Origin: Rheinheimera aquimaris
GTDB lineage: Bacteria; Pseudomonadota; Gammaproteobacteria; Enterobacterales; Alteromonadaceae
NCBI RefSeq assembly: GCF_020531985.1
Contig: NZ_JAJAVQ010000002.1
Span: 62,001 to 126,000, forward strand
Direction: 5' to 3'
Length of the DNA stretch: 64,000 nt
Under the pieces are notes generated by a model that had not been told where the DNA came from, ran no database searches, and worked only from the letters and a program-made list of their open reading frames with translations. Made by a program: the position numbers and the translations under genes. Below, in pieces: positions 13,806 to 21,939 of this stretch; the first letter of the stretch is position 1, and every line of letters starts with the position of its first letter.

Positions 13806-15056
13806 ATGAGCTCTGACAGCTTATTCCGGCCTGAAGCCGTTAAACAACAAGGTGTAAAGTTAGATGGCGATGTCATCATCGCCCAGCCGATTAAAGCATG
13901 GGTATTAGTCGCAGCATTACTCGTTACCGTTGCGCTGGCGCTGTTGTTTCTAAGCCAGGCCTCGTTTAACCGTAAAGAAACCGTTAGTGGTTATCTGAAA
14001 CCAGACTTAGGTGTCGCGAGGATAGCGCCACAGCGTAATGGCACTGTTGTCTCGCTGTTTGTTAACGACGGTCAGGTTGTAACTGCCGGTCAGAAGTTGG
14101 CGTTGGTATCATCTGACGAGTATTTACAACAAGGTTTTAATCTCAGCTCACAGTTATTGAATGCGCTGGAGCAGCAACGCACCAACCTATTGTTTCGGCT
14201 GGATGAATATGAACTGAGTTTTCGCCAACAAAAGCAATCCCTGGCCGACAGAGTTGAAAATATCAAAGCGCAATTGCATGAAATTCAGTCGCAACAAGTT
14301 GTGATGACCGAAAGGCTTAAACTGAATGAGCAACGGCTGGAAGATTTCAAACATTTGCGTAAGCTTGGGCATATTTCCACCACTGAGCTGAACAATCAGC
14401 GGGATTTAGTGCTGAGTATGCAGCAACAGCAAAAAGACCTGCAGATTAACTATCAGAGCCAACATGGCCAGCTTATTCAGCTTGAGGCCCAGTTTGAGGC
14501 TCTGCCAAGAGAGTTTGAGCAACAGAAAGCTCAGATTTCAACAGAGCTGGCGCAGTTGTCACAACAGCAGACTGAAATGTCAGCCAGAAGCGAAGTGTTG
14601 TTGACTGCGCCTGTCTCCGGAAGAGTGACAAACCTGGTGGCTGAGCTGGGTAGTATGGCTGTGGCAGGCAAGCCGATTCTGACCATAGTGCCCGAAGATA
14701 GCAGCTTATATGCTGTGTTGCTGGTGCCAACCCGCGCTTTTGGTTTTATCCGCCCTGGCCAGGAAACCCGCATGCGTTATGACGCCTTTCCTTATCAACG
14801 CTTTGGCCTGTATAAAGGCGAAGTAACGCAGTATTCCACCTCAGTGTTGCTGCCAAATGAGGTCAGCACACCGGTACCCGTGAATGAACCTGTGTATCAG
14901 GTGCATGTCAGGCTGGACTCTCAGGCGGTAAAAGCTTATGGCGCGGAAGTGCCCCTGCAGTCAGGTATGTTGCTTAGCGCAGATATCGTACTTGAGCAAC
15001 GTAGCCTGCTGAACTGGCTGTTTGAACCGATCCTGAGTCTGCGTGGCAGATTGTAA
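13806..15056 (+). CDS. HlyD/CvaA-family membrane fusion protein
   Basis: 416-aa periplasmic adaptor of a type I secretion system. One N-terminal membrane span (about 29-52, WVLVAALLVTVALALLFL), a split lipoyl/beta-barrel domain (VSGYLKPDLGVARIAPQRNG and LLTAPVSGRVTNLV), and a long Gln-rich coiled coil between about 95 and 240. It would bridge the C39 ABC exporter encoded at 8243 to a TolC-type channel not present here. Expressed from its own lux-box promoter, apart from the exporter gene, with GAGGGA before the ATG. The 117-aa gene follows after 11 nt. Confidence 0.93.
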   Translation: MSSDSLFRPEAVKQQGVKLDGDVIIAQPIKAWVLVAALLVTVALALLFLSQASFNRKETVSGYLKPDLGVARIAPQRNGTVVSLFVNDGQVVTAGQKLALVSSDEYLQQGFNLSSQLLNALEQQRTNLLFRLDEYELSFRQQKQSLADRVENIKAQLHEIQSQQVVMTERLKLNEQRLEDFKHLRKLGHISTTELNNQRDLVLSMQQQQKDLQINYQSQHGQLIQLEAQFEALPREFEQQKAQISTELAQLSQQQTEMSARSEVLLTAPVSGRVTNLVAELGSMAVAGKPILTIVPEDSSLYAVLLVPTRAFGFIRPGQETRMRYDAFPYQRFGLYKGEVTQYSTSVLLPNEVSTPVPVNEPVYQVHVRLDSQAVKAYGAEVPLQSGMLLSADIVLEQRSLLNWLFEPILSLRGRL

Positions 15057-15067
15057 CGGAGCGTTTT

Positions 15068-15421
15068 ATGAAAAAGTTAGCCATAGTTGTATTTATTCTG
15101 GCTGTAAGCTTTATGTGTTACCAACGTTATTGGGTGCCAGTGTATATCACGCTGGACAGCGAGCATCGCCAGGCGCATCAGGACGACAACATATTGTATT
15201 TTTGGACTGGAAAGCGGCATAAAGGCTTTTTTCAGGTTGGTAAGCAATATTGTTTGCAGTCAGGTCAGCAAACTGTGCAACTGGCGCTGTTTTCCATCAC
15301 TTATGCATCGTTGAAGCCGGGCTCAATGAAGTTAGGCTTCAGACTGCCTGATAATAAAGAGATCACTGCTGTCGCAGATGAGTATCAGGTCACGGACATT
15401 GCATTATCCGGCACGCTATAA
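15068..15421 (+). CDS. hypothetical membrane-anchored protein, 117 aa
   Basis: Starts MKKLAIVVFILAVSFMCYQRYW: one N-terminal membrane anchor or uncleaved signal, followed by about 95 residues likely in the periplasm with no family I recognise. CGGAGCG stands before the ATG. It is last gene of the lux-box-D unit behind the adaptor protein. An accessory export factor or an immunity protein are the obvious possibilities, from position only. Confidence 0.7.
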   Translation: MKKLAIVVFILAVSFMCYQRYWVPVYITLDSEHRQAHQDDNILYFWTGKRHKGFFQVGKQYCLQSGQQTVQLALFSITYASLKPGSMKLGFRLPDNKEITAVADEYQVTDIALSGTL

Positions 15422-15447
15422 GCTTATTCAGCAAAACTTCACCCTGG

Positions 15448-15513
15448 CCCTGTAATCTGCGGCGTTATCTATTAGAATAACCGCGTCTGTCGAATGAAAG
15501 CGCGATTACAGGG
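15448..15513 (+). repeat. 10-bp inverted repeat flanking the glmU promoter region
   Basis: CCCTGTAATC (15448-15457) and its exact complement GATTACAGGG (15504-15513) enclose 46 bp immediately before glmU. It could be an operator pair or a large 5' hairpin. It does not fit the CT-N12-AG rule. Confidence 0.45.
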
Positions 15514-15521
15514 ATTCTTTT

Positions 15522-16886
15522 ATGGCATTAAATGTAGTGATTCTGGCGGCCGGTAAAGGCACAAGGATGAAATCCGATTTACCCAAGGTGTTGCATAAAG
15601 TGGCTGAGCGGCCAATGGTGCAGCATGTGATAGATACTGCCCGCGCTTTAGGCGCACAGAAACCGCAACTGGTGTACGGCTATGGCGCTGAGGCGTTACA
15701 AACTGCCATGGGCGAACAGCCGCTGCACTGGATATTGCAGGCTGAGCAACTGGGTACCGGCCATGCGGTAGCGCAAGCCATACCTAACATTTCTGACGAC
15801 GATACGGTGCTGGTGCTGTACGGTGATGTGCCATTAACCCGTATTGAAACCCTACAGCAGTTATTGGCGGCGAAGCCTGCCAATGGCCTTGCCATTTTAA
15901 CGGTAAACCTGGCAAACCCGACCGGTTACGGCCGCATTGTGCGCGAAAACGGCAAAGTGGTCGGTATTGTTGAACAAAAGGATGCCAACGCTGAGCAGCT
16001 GAAAATCAGTGAGGTAAATAGCGGTATAATGGCGTTGCCGGGTAAGCAACTGAAGAACTGGCTGGGCCGTTTATCGAACAGTAATGCACAGGGGGAGTAC
16101 TATTTAACCGATGTTATTGCGATGGCGCACAGCGAAGGTGTAGAAATTGCCACTGCCCAGCCGCAAAACCCGATGGAAGTAGAAGGCGCCAACAACCGTG
16201 TGCAATTAGCCGCATTAGAGCGTGCATACCAGCAGCGTAAAGCGGAAGAGTTAATGTTGGCCGGTGCCAACCTGCGCGATCCTGCGCGTATCGATGTGCG
16301 CGGTACGGTTGAGGTTGGTAACGATGTGATGATTGATATCAACGTTATTTTCGAAGGCAAGGTTGTGCTGGGCAAAGGCGTGACCATTGGTGCTAACTGT
16401 ATCCTGAAAGATTGCGTGATTGGCGATAACACTGAAATAAAGCCTAATTCGATGATTGAAAAGGCAAGTGTTGGCGCAGACTGCTCGGTAGGCCCGTATG
16501 CCCGCCTGCGGCCGGATAGCGTGATGCTGGACGACAGCCATGTTGGTAACTTCGTCGAAATGAAAAAAACTACGCTGGGTAAGGGCTCAAAAGCTAACCA
16601 TTTGACCTATCTGGGCGATGCGATTATTGGCAGCAAAGTAAACGTGGGTGCCGGTACTATTACCTGTAACTACGATGGCGCGAATAAGTTTGTCACGACC
16701 ATTAAAGACGGCGCTTTTATCGGTTCTAACAGTGCGTTAGTGGCGCCGGTAACGGTTGGCGTAAACGCCACCGTTGGCGCAGGTTCGGTGTTAACCCGTG
16801 ATGCGGCGGATGGTGAACTGGTGGTAGCGCGGGCGAAACAACGCCATATAACAGACTGGCAACGGCCGGCGAAAATTAAAAAGTAA
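15522..16886 (+). CDS. glmU: bifunctional GlcNAc-1-P uridyltransferase / GlcN-1-P acetyltransferase
   Basis: 454 aa, normal length. The N-terminal pyrophosphorylase domain has the signature [24 protein letters not shown] and EVNSGIMA sites follow. The C-terminal half is a left-handed beta helix with hexapeptide repeats and the acetyltransferase segment NHLTYLGDA...[11 protein letters not shown]. It makes UDP-GlcNAc for peptidoglycan and LPS. In many relatives it directly follows atpC; here the peptide island lies between. A strong terminator follows 18 nt after the stop. Confidence 0.98.
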   Translation: MALNVVILAAGKGTRMKSDLPKVLHKVAERPMVQHVIDTARALGAQKPQLVYGYGAEALQTAMGEQPLHWILQAEQLGTGHAVAQAIPNISDDDTVLVLYGDVPLTRIETLQQLLAAKPANGLAILTVNLANPTGYGRIVRENGKVVGIVEQKDANAEQLKISEVNSGIMALPGKQLKNWLGRLSNSNAQGEYYLTDVIAMAHSEGVEIATAQPQNPMEVEGANNRVQLAALERAYQQRKAEELMLAGANLRDPARIDVRGTVEVGNDVMIDINVIFEGKVVLGKGVTIGANCILKDCVIGDNTEIKPNSMIEKASVGADCSVGPYARLRPDSVMLDDSHVGNFVEMKKTTLGKGSKANHLTYLGDAIIGSKVNVGAGTITCNYDGANKFVTTIKDGAFIGSNSALVAPVTVGVNATVGAGSVLTRDAADGELVVARAKQRHITDWQRPAKIKK

Positions 16887-16904
16887 TAGCCGGTTAAAAA
16901 AACG

Positions 16905-16930
16905 AAGCCCGCAAAATGCGGGCTTTTTTA
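16905..16930 (+). terminator. glmU terminator
   Basis: AAGCCCGC / GCGGGCTT, loop AAAAT, then a T-run. Confidence 0.93.
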
Positions 16931-16953
16931 TCAGTATCGGAATCGCGATTATA

Positions 16954-17116
16954 GGTTGAAATCCCGGATCGGTCACCACAGAGTGTCTGAGTCCTGCCGC
17001 AGGCAAAGGACGACAAATTCGTCCGGAACGAATTTGAACAGCTCTGCTGGCCTGAAAGGGCGTGGGCAGGATGCCCACGCTACTTGCTGTGGTGAGCCGG
17101 AACAGGAGTTTCAACC
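16954..17116. repeat. About 163-bp intergenic element with nested inverted repeats
   Basis: Outer arms GGTTGAAA (16954) / TTTCAACC (17109), inner arms CACCACAG (16974) / CTGTGGTG (17087), and two internal perfect hairpins: CAAATTCGT/ACGAATTTG (17014-17036) and GCGTGGGCA/TGCCCACGC (17060-17080). No gene is in it. It looks like a mobile-type (MITE or REP-like) intergenic repeat. A second element of similar design is at 53809-53963. Confidence 0.6.
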
Positions 17117-17133
17117 GGCAAAATTAATACTGA

Positions 17134-18273
17134 TTAATCCGCCTTATCAACCAACACGGCAATAGCACCGTCGCCGGTCACATTACAGGCGGTACCGAAG
17201 CTGTCCTGCGCCATATACAGTGCAATCATCAGCGCGATAGCAGCATCGCCAAAGCCCAGCATAGAACCGAGCAAGCCTACTGCCGACATCACAGCGCCAC
17301 CAGGCACACCCGGGGCGGCCAGCATCACCACGCCCAGCATAAAAATAAATGGCAGTACAGTCAGCAATGATGGCATGTCCAGGCCATTTTGCATGGTTAC
17401 CACCGCCATGGCACAGGTAACAATAGTAATGGTTGAACCTGATAAATGGATGGTTGCGCACAGCGGCACAGTAAAGTTAGCCACATCAAATTTGATGCCA
17501 TTGTTTTTGGTGGCTTGCAGCGATACCGGAATAGTGGCAGCGCTCGACATGGTGCCAAGCGCAGTAAAATAGGCTGGCAGCATATTTTTTATCAGGGCAA
17601 AGGGTGATTTACCGGCCTTGATACCGGCAATAGTGTACAGCGTGATGATCCAGCACCAGTGCATAACTACCGCCAGCAGCAATACGATACCAAAGGTTTT
17701 CAGCGTGCTGAATACGGTACCGGCAGCGGCCATCTGGGCGAACTCACCGGCGATATACAGAGGTAACAACGGAATGATGACTTTTTCCAGCAGCAACTGA
17801 ATCACATCGCGGCCCTGATCGGATAGCTGTTTTAGCTGGGGCGCGCCGGTGGCGGCTATGCCGAGGCCAAAAATAAATGCCAGCACCAAGGCTGTCATCA
17901 CACTGATGGCCGGTGGGATATCCATTTCAATAAAGGCGGTTAAATGAGCCGCATCTGTTGGCGCCGCAGCACTATTGGCTGCTGTTAGCATCGGTACCAC
18001 CACACTGGCCACCAGATACGCTAAGGTACCCGCCGTTACGGTAGATAAATAGGCAAAACCGACGGTGCGGCTTAACAGCTTGCCAGAGTTACGTGGTAAA
18101 GCCGCAATGCCGCTGGTAATAAAGAATAAAATCAGCAGAGGTACGGTAAAAAACAATAACTCGCCAAATAAGCCCTTAAAGGTGATTAACAGTCGCGTCA
18201 GTTCGTGTGGTGCATACAGGCCACAGATCATGCCCAGTATGATACCTGCTATTAGTTTTAGTATTAGCGCCAT
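17134..18273 (-). CDS. dicarboxylate/amino acid:cation symporter (SDF family)
   Basis: 379-aa inner-membrane symporter with about eight hydrophobic spans. The family re-entrant and substrate-site motifs are visible: a serine-rich loop TALGTMSSAATIPVSL, the following NFTVPLCATIHLSGS, and AAPGVPGGAVMSAVG plus DSFGTACNVTGDG near the C-terminus. It imports glutamate, aspartate, serine or C4-dicarboxylates with sodium or protons; the substrate cannot be fixed by eye. I start at MALILKL (18273), because the upstream extension is hydrophilic and untypical. Transcribed toward glmU, with the repeat element between. Confidence 0.9.
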   Translation of the reverse strand: MALILKLIAGIILGMICGLYAPHELTRLLITFKGLFGELLFFTVPLLILFFITSGIAALPRNSGKLLSRTVGFAYLSTVTAGTLAYLVASVVVPMLTAANSAAAPTDAAHLTAFIEMDIPPAISVMTALVLAFIFGLGIAATGAPQLKQLSDQGRDVIQLLLEKVIIPLLPLYIAGEFAQMAAAGTVFSTLKTFGIVLLLAVVMHWCWIITLYTIAGIKAGKSPFALIKNMLPAYFTALGTMSSAATIPVSLQATKNNGIKFDVANFTVPLCATIHLSGSTITIVTCAMAVVTMQNGLDMPSLLTVLPFIFMLGVVMLAAPGVPGGAVMSAVGLLGSMLGFGDAAIALMIALYMAQDSFGTACNVTGDGAIAVLVDKAD

Positions 18274-18510
18274 AGTGTTTCTCGTTATAGTGTTGCTTAG
18301 ATTATCGTAGCCTGGATGGTCGCCGCTGAGCATATCATAAGTTTGTCAGCCATACTGTGCTTTGCTGGTCGGTTGTGTTTCACGTGGAGCATTAGCAATT
18401 CAGCGGCAACTCAGCTAAGGCATGTTATTATCGCCGCGCTAAACGAAGCTGCCATGGTTAACACTTGATGCTTAACCGACAAAATAGCGAAAGAACAAAA
18501 GGCACATCCG

Positions 18511-19071
18511 ATGAAAAAAGTTTTAGTTATGCTGGGTTTCATGCTGCTGAGCGCTTGTAGCCAGTTGCAGCAAATGTCTTCTTACAATGTTACAGAAGCC
18601 GATCTGGAGCAGTTACTACAGCAAAAAGTACCCGAGCTGACCCGGCAGGCAACAGTGGCCGGCATTCCGCTGAAACTGAATGTCGATAGCATGAAAGTGC
18701 AAATCGGCCCGGATAACTCTGATGTGGTAAGAGTAAATACTGCTGCCAGTGCGGCACTGTCATTATTTGGCTTAAGTTACCCCGCCACAATGCAGCTGCA
18801 GGTTGAAGGTGTGCCCTACTACGACGGCACCGAAAAGGCCATTTACCTGCGCTCGGTAAAACTGCTGGACTCCAGTATCGAAGCTTCAGGCTATCGCGGT
18901 AGCCTCAAACCGGTAACCAACGAGCTACTGCAACTGGTCAACGGCTATCTGGCCAATAACCCGGTATACCGGTTAGATACCGCAAACCCCACCGTTAAAC
19001 TGTTAACCTCAGTTCCGGTAAATATGGCTGTACAACAAGGCCGTATCAGCTTTATGCCGGGTAAAAACTAG
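18511..19071 (+). CDS. DUF1439 lipoprotein, YceB-like
   Basis: 186-aa lipoprotein. Signal ending LLSAC (lipobox, Cys16), then about 170 residues with the pattern of the DUF1439 family (YNVTEADLEQLLQQKVP, ...MQVQIGPD-like strand, LRSVKLLDSSIEASGYRG). Proteins of this family resemble lipid-binding folds and are outer-membrane anchored, but no reaction is established. The 3' end overlaps that of the convergent flavoprotein gene by four bases. Confidence 0.85.
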   Translation: MKKVLVMLGFMLLSACSQLQQMSSYNVTEADLEQLLQQKVPELTRQATVAGIPLKLNVDSMKVQIGPDNSDVVRVNTAASAALSLFGLSYPATMQLQVEGVPYYDGTEKAIYLRSVKLLDSSIEASGYRGSLKPVTNELLQLVNGYLANNPVYRLDTANPTVKLLTSVPVNMAVQQGRISFMPGKN

Positions 19072-20939
19072 TATAAATCGCGCCGGTAGCGGCCTTGCTG
19101 CGTCAGTTGCGCCAGTGCGTCGCTACCAATAGTATCAAGCAGGGTTTGATGTACAGCCTGCCCCATACCCTCCAAGCTGCCACAAACATAAATCGCTGCA
19201 CCCTGCGCCAGCCAGTCCAGCAGTCGCGCCCGCTGCGCGGCTAATGCATGCTGTACATAGTATTTTTCCGCTTGCTGTTGCGAGAATGCCAAATCACAGT
19301 GGCGGATAAAGCCTTGTTGTTGCCATAACTGGATATCGCGGGCAAAGAAAAAGTCGCTGTCCAGGCGGCGCTCGCCAAATAACAGCCAGTTATCACGCTG
19401 ACCACGTTTTACCCGCTCGGCCAGTAGCGCCCGGATACCGGCAATGCCGGTGCCATTGGCAATAAAGATTATTGGCCGCGCATCATCCGGCAAATGAAAT
19501 TGTGTATGCTGGCGCAAGCGCAGTTGCACTGGTTGTTGCTCCATCGCCCAGGCGGTTAGCCAGCCGGAACCAATGCCGAGGGCACCGCTGTCGTGCTGCA
19601 CCTGGCGTACCAGCAATTGCAGGTAGCCTTCATCGGGGATCGACGCTATGGAATAGCTGCGCAGCTGCAGCCGCGGCTGCAGCTTTAACCAGTCAGCCAA
19701 GGGGCTGCCAGAGGCCGGTGGTTGCACTTTATCCAGCTCCAGCTCGGCCAGTGCCCAGCACAACGGTACATGCCGGCCCTGATAATGTACCGCCTGACAG
19801 CCATTAATTCCATGCCGGGTAAGCCACAGCGCGACTGCACATTTGCTGTTTTCCGGCTGAACATCCAGCAAATCTCCGGCTTGCCAGTGGCTACCTGCCG
19901 GCAACTGCAGTTTCACTACATAGCAAGGCAAGCCGCTGCTGGCGGGGTTAGCGATATAGCGGCTGTGTAAACCGGCCAGCAGCCAGTTATCGTTAACCGG
20001 TTGTTCCGCAGCGGTTTCAGTATCAGCACCTAACATCGTCAGTAGCTGCTGCCATTGTGTCAGCGCCGGGCTTTTGCTATCTGCGCTGTCCAGCTCCAGC
20101 AGCGGCCTTATCGCTTTGGCATCACGGCTGTGCAGCCAACCGTGCAACCAGTGGCCAAAGGCACAAAACTGCTGATAGCTGCGATCGCCAAGCGCCAGCA
20201 CGGCAAACTGTAACTGGTTAAATGATTGCTGCCATTGCTGTGCCAATTGATAAAACTGGCTGGCATTATCCGGTGGCTCGCCTTCTCCGTAGGTACTGAC
20301 CACAAACAGCGCCTTGCTGCTTTGGTGCAACTGCTGCTGCGTTAACTGGTTAAGTTCGGCCAGCTGTACGCTGAAACCGGCACTTTGCAGTTGGCTGGCG
20401 CTGCGCTTAGCCAGCTGCAGTGCCATGCCGGACTGACTGGCATAGCCAATCAGCCAGTGATCTGTTGGCTTATGGGTGGCTGTGTTAGTTATTGTTGTCT
20501 GTTTGGCCCAGTAAATTCTTAGTAGTAGGCCCATTACCGCCAGTTGGCTGTTTAGCCAAACCCATTGCGAAGCCTTCGCCGAAAATGGTGATTGTGGCAG
20601 ATAGAATAGCCACAGTAAGGTCAGTAGCAGCGTCAGCAGCATGTATTGTTCCAGCCGGGCAAAACCACGGACAGGCGTTACTGCCGCCGTACGGGGTTTC
20701 AGCCAAACCGAAGCCGCCACCAGCGCAAGGTATAACAGGTATAAACCAATAGTTTGGTATAGCTGTTGGTAAGCAGAAAAATAGGCATAGTGCAGAGGTA
20801 ACAGCAGCAGCGCCAGCAGGTGATATTTTTCCAGCAAAGATTGCCAGCGTTGTAACATAAGGCACCAGAGAAAAAGCAGGGGTGGCAAAACCCACCCCTT
20901 AACGTGCAAGACAAGTAAAACAACGACCAGAGAAGCCAT
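19068..20939 (-). CDS. membrane-anchored flavodoxin/FAD-NADPH reductase (sulfite-reductase-alpha-like)
   Basis: 623-aa diflavin protein. The first 140 residues hold about four hydrophobic spans. A flavodoxin domain follows (GYASQSGMALQLAKR; STYGEGEPPDN FMN loop), then an FAD domain (RSYSIAS) and an NADP-binding domain (FIANGTGIAGIRALL, YVCGSLEGMG). Electrons would pass from NADPH via FAD and FMN to an acceptor at the membrane. A Fur-box-like palindrome lies 65 nt upstream, suggesting an iron-linked role such as reduction of ferric chelates or of a heme partner (inference). The N-terminus lacks the PepSY domain often seen in related iron reductases. Confidence 0.85.
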   Translation of the reverse strand: MASLVVVLLVLHVKGWVLPPLLFLWCLMLQRWQSLLEKYHLLALLLLPLHYAYFSAYQQLYQTIGLYLLYLALVAASVWLKPRTAAVTPVRGFARLEQYMLLTLLLTLLWLFYLPQSPFSAKASQWVWLNSQLAVMGLLLRIYWAKQTTITNTATHKPTDHWLIGYASQSGMALQLAKRSASQLQSAGFSVQLAELNQLTQQQLHQSSKALFVVSTYGEGEPPDNASQFYQLAQQWQQSFNQLQFAVLALGDRSYQQFCAFGHWLHGWLHSRDAKAIRPLLELDSADSKSPALTQWQQLLTMLGADTETAAEQPVNDNWLLAGLHSRYIANPASSGLPCYVVKLQLPAGSHWQAGDLLDVQPENSKCAVALWLTRHGINGCQAVHYQGRHVPLCWALAELELDKVQPPASGSPLADWLKLQPRLQLRSYSIASIPDEGYLQLLVRQVQHDSGALGIGSGWLTAWAMEQQPVQLRLRQHTQFHLPDDARPIIFIANGTGIAGIRALLAERVKRGQRDNWLLFGERRLDSDFFFARDIQLWQQQGFIRHCDLAFSQQQAEKYYVQHALAAQRARLLDWLAQGAAIYVCGSLEGMGQAVHQTLLDTIGSDALAQLTQQGRYRRDLY

Positions 20940-21003
20940 CCGGGGCCCGGTACAGCAGCCAATCCATCGACTAAGCAGACTATAATACGACTAAATATTA
21001 AAT

Positions 21004-21022
21004 GCAAATGATTTTCATTTGC
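21004..21022. promoter_or_regulatory. Fur-box-like palindrome
   Basis: GCAAATGATTTTCATTTGC, a perfect 8-bp inverted repeat around TTT and close to the AATGATAATCATT core of Fur sites. It lies between the divergent flavoprotein and PEP-CTERM genes, nearer to the former. Confidence 0.6.
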
Positions 21023-21150
21023 CGCTGGAGAGAAAGTTATTTCTTCAGACAAATGATGTATTTTTGAGCAGCTACAATGTACAATACTCTGTCATAAGTA
21101 TTTGAAATTTAATGGTAATTTAATTGTTAATGCCAAATGGAGTTGTGTTA

Positions 21151-21867
21151 ATGAGAGGTATGTTGTTAGTTGTAGTATTTGCTGCGTTCGGTTTGGTTGG
21201 CCGTGCAACAGCATCTGTAATAGATTTTGACAGTTATTATAGCGATGCTGACAATCCCGTATATTGGTCGGCATTTGACCTGGATATTATGCGCCTATCT
21301 TGGGCTGACACGCTTGGGCTGCCAAAACAGGCAGAGCTAAGTGATATCGATTTGTTTGTTGCTAACACGACAGCCGGCTGGCGCTGGGCAACATTAACAG
21401 AGTTTGCATTGCTGCATCAGTTTTTTGATACCGATGCTGACGCGGATGGTTGGTCGCAAGCCCAAAATGCCGGTTCTTCATTGTTTTTCTCACTGAATGG
21501 TGTGGGCCCAGCGTTTGCTGCGCAAGCAGGTTATGATTTTGAAGGTTATACATACTGGCAGTTTGGTACGCAGATTGATGGCGACATGCACTATGTCTGG
21601 ATGGCAGACTTCGCCACAAACTTGCCAGGGATTAGCTGTGCCGAATATTCAATGCTGTGCGGTAGCGGTTATTTTACCGACGCTAATTCACCTTTATGGC
21701 TGGCAAGTAACGTGTTGAACATGGCAGACATTAACGTAGCACCGTTGTTGGTCAGAGATAAAGTACCTACCCCTGATAGCGCTGTTGTAGTACCAGCCCC
21801 GGCATCGCTGTGGTTAATGACGTTGGCTGTAATTTCCCTGCTGGGTCGTCGTCGTGCTTTGAAGTAA
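21151..21867 (+). CDS. PEP-CTERM-like exported protein
   Basis: 238-aa secreted protein. Signal peptide MRGMLLVVVFAAFGLVGRATAS; a middle region rich in Asp/aromatic residues with no catalytic motif I recognise; and a C-terminal sorting tail VPAPASLWLMTLAVISLLGRRRALK read in sections: VPAP motif, hydrophobic helix, Arg cluster. This is the tripartite PEP-CTERM pattern recognised by exosortase. ATG 21151 has GGAG 8 nt before it; the longer TTG/ATG starts at 21124-21130 lack one. It is next to an exopolysaccharide-type operon, the usual setting for such proteins, but no exosortase is in the window. Confidence 0.78.
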   Translation: MRGMLLVVVFAAFGLVGRATASVIDFDSYYSDADNPVYWSAFDLDIMRLSWADTLGLPKQAELSDIDLFVANTTAGWRWATLTEFALLHQFFDTDADADGWSQAQNAGSSLFFSLNGVGPAFAAQAGYDFEGYTYWQFGTQIDGDMHYVWMADFATNLPGISCAEYSMLCGSGYFTDANSPLWLASNVLNMADINVAPLLVRDKVPTPDSAVVVPAPASLWLMTLAVISLLGRRRALK

Positions 21868-21939
21868 AACCTGCGGTAAAGCTGGGTACAGGTAACAAAA
21901 CAATGTCGTTTGCTGTAGTTGTATGGTGTTAAAGTTAGT

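Noticed and set aside
15448..15513. Possible seventh lux box at the glmU promoter
   Set aside because: The CCCTGTAATC/GATTACAGGG arms are 46 bp apart and do not fit CT-N12-AG; kept only as an inverted repeat.
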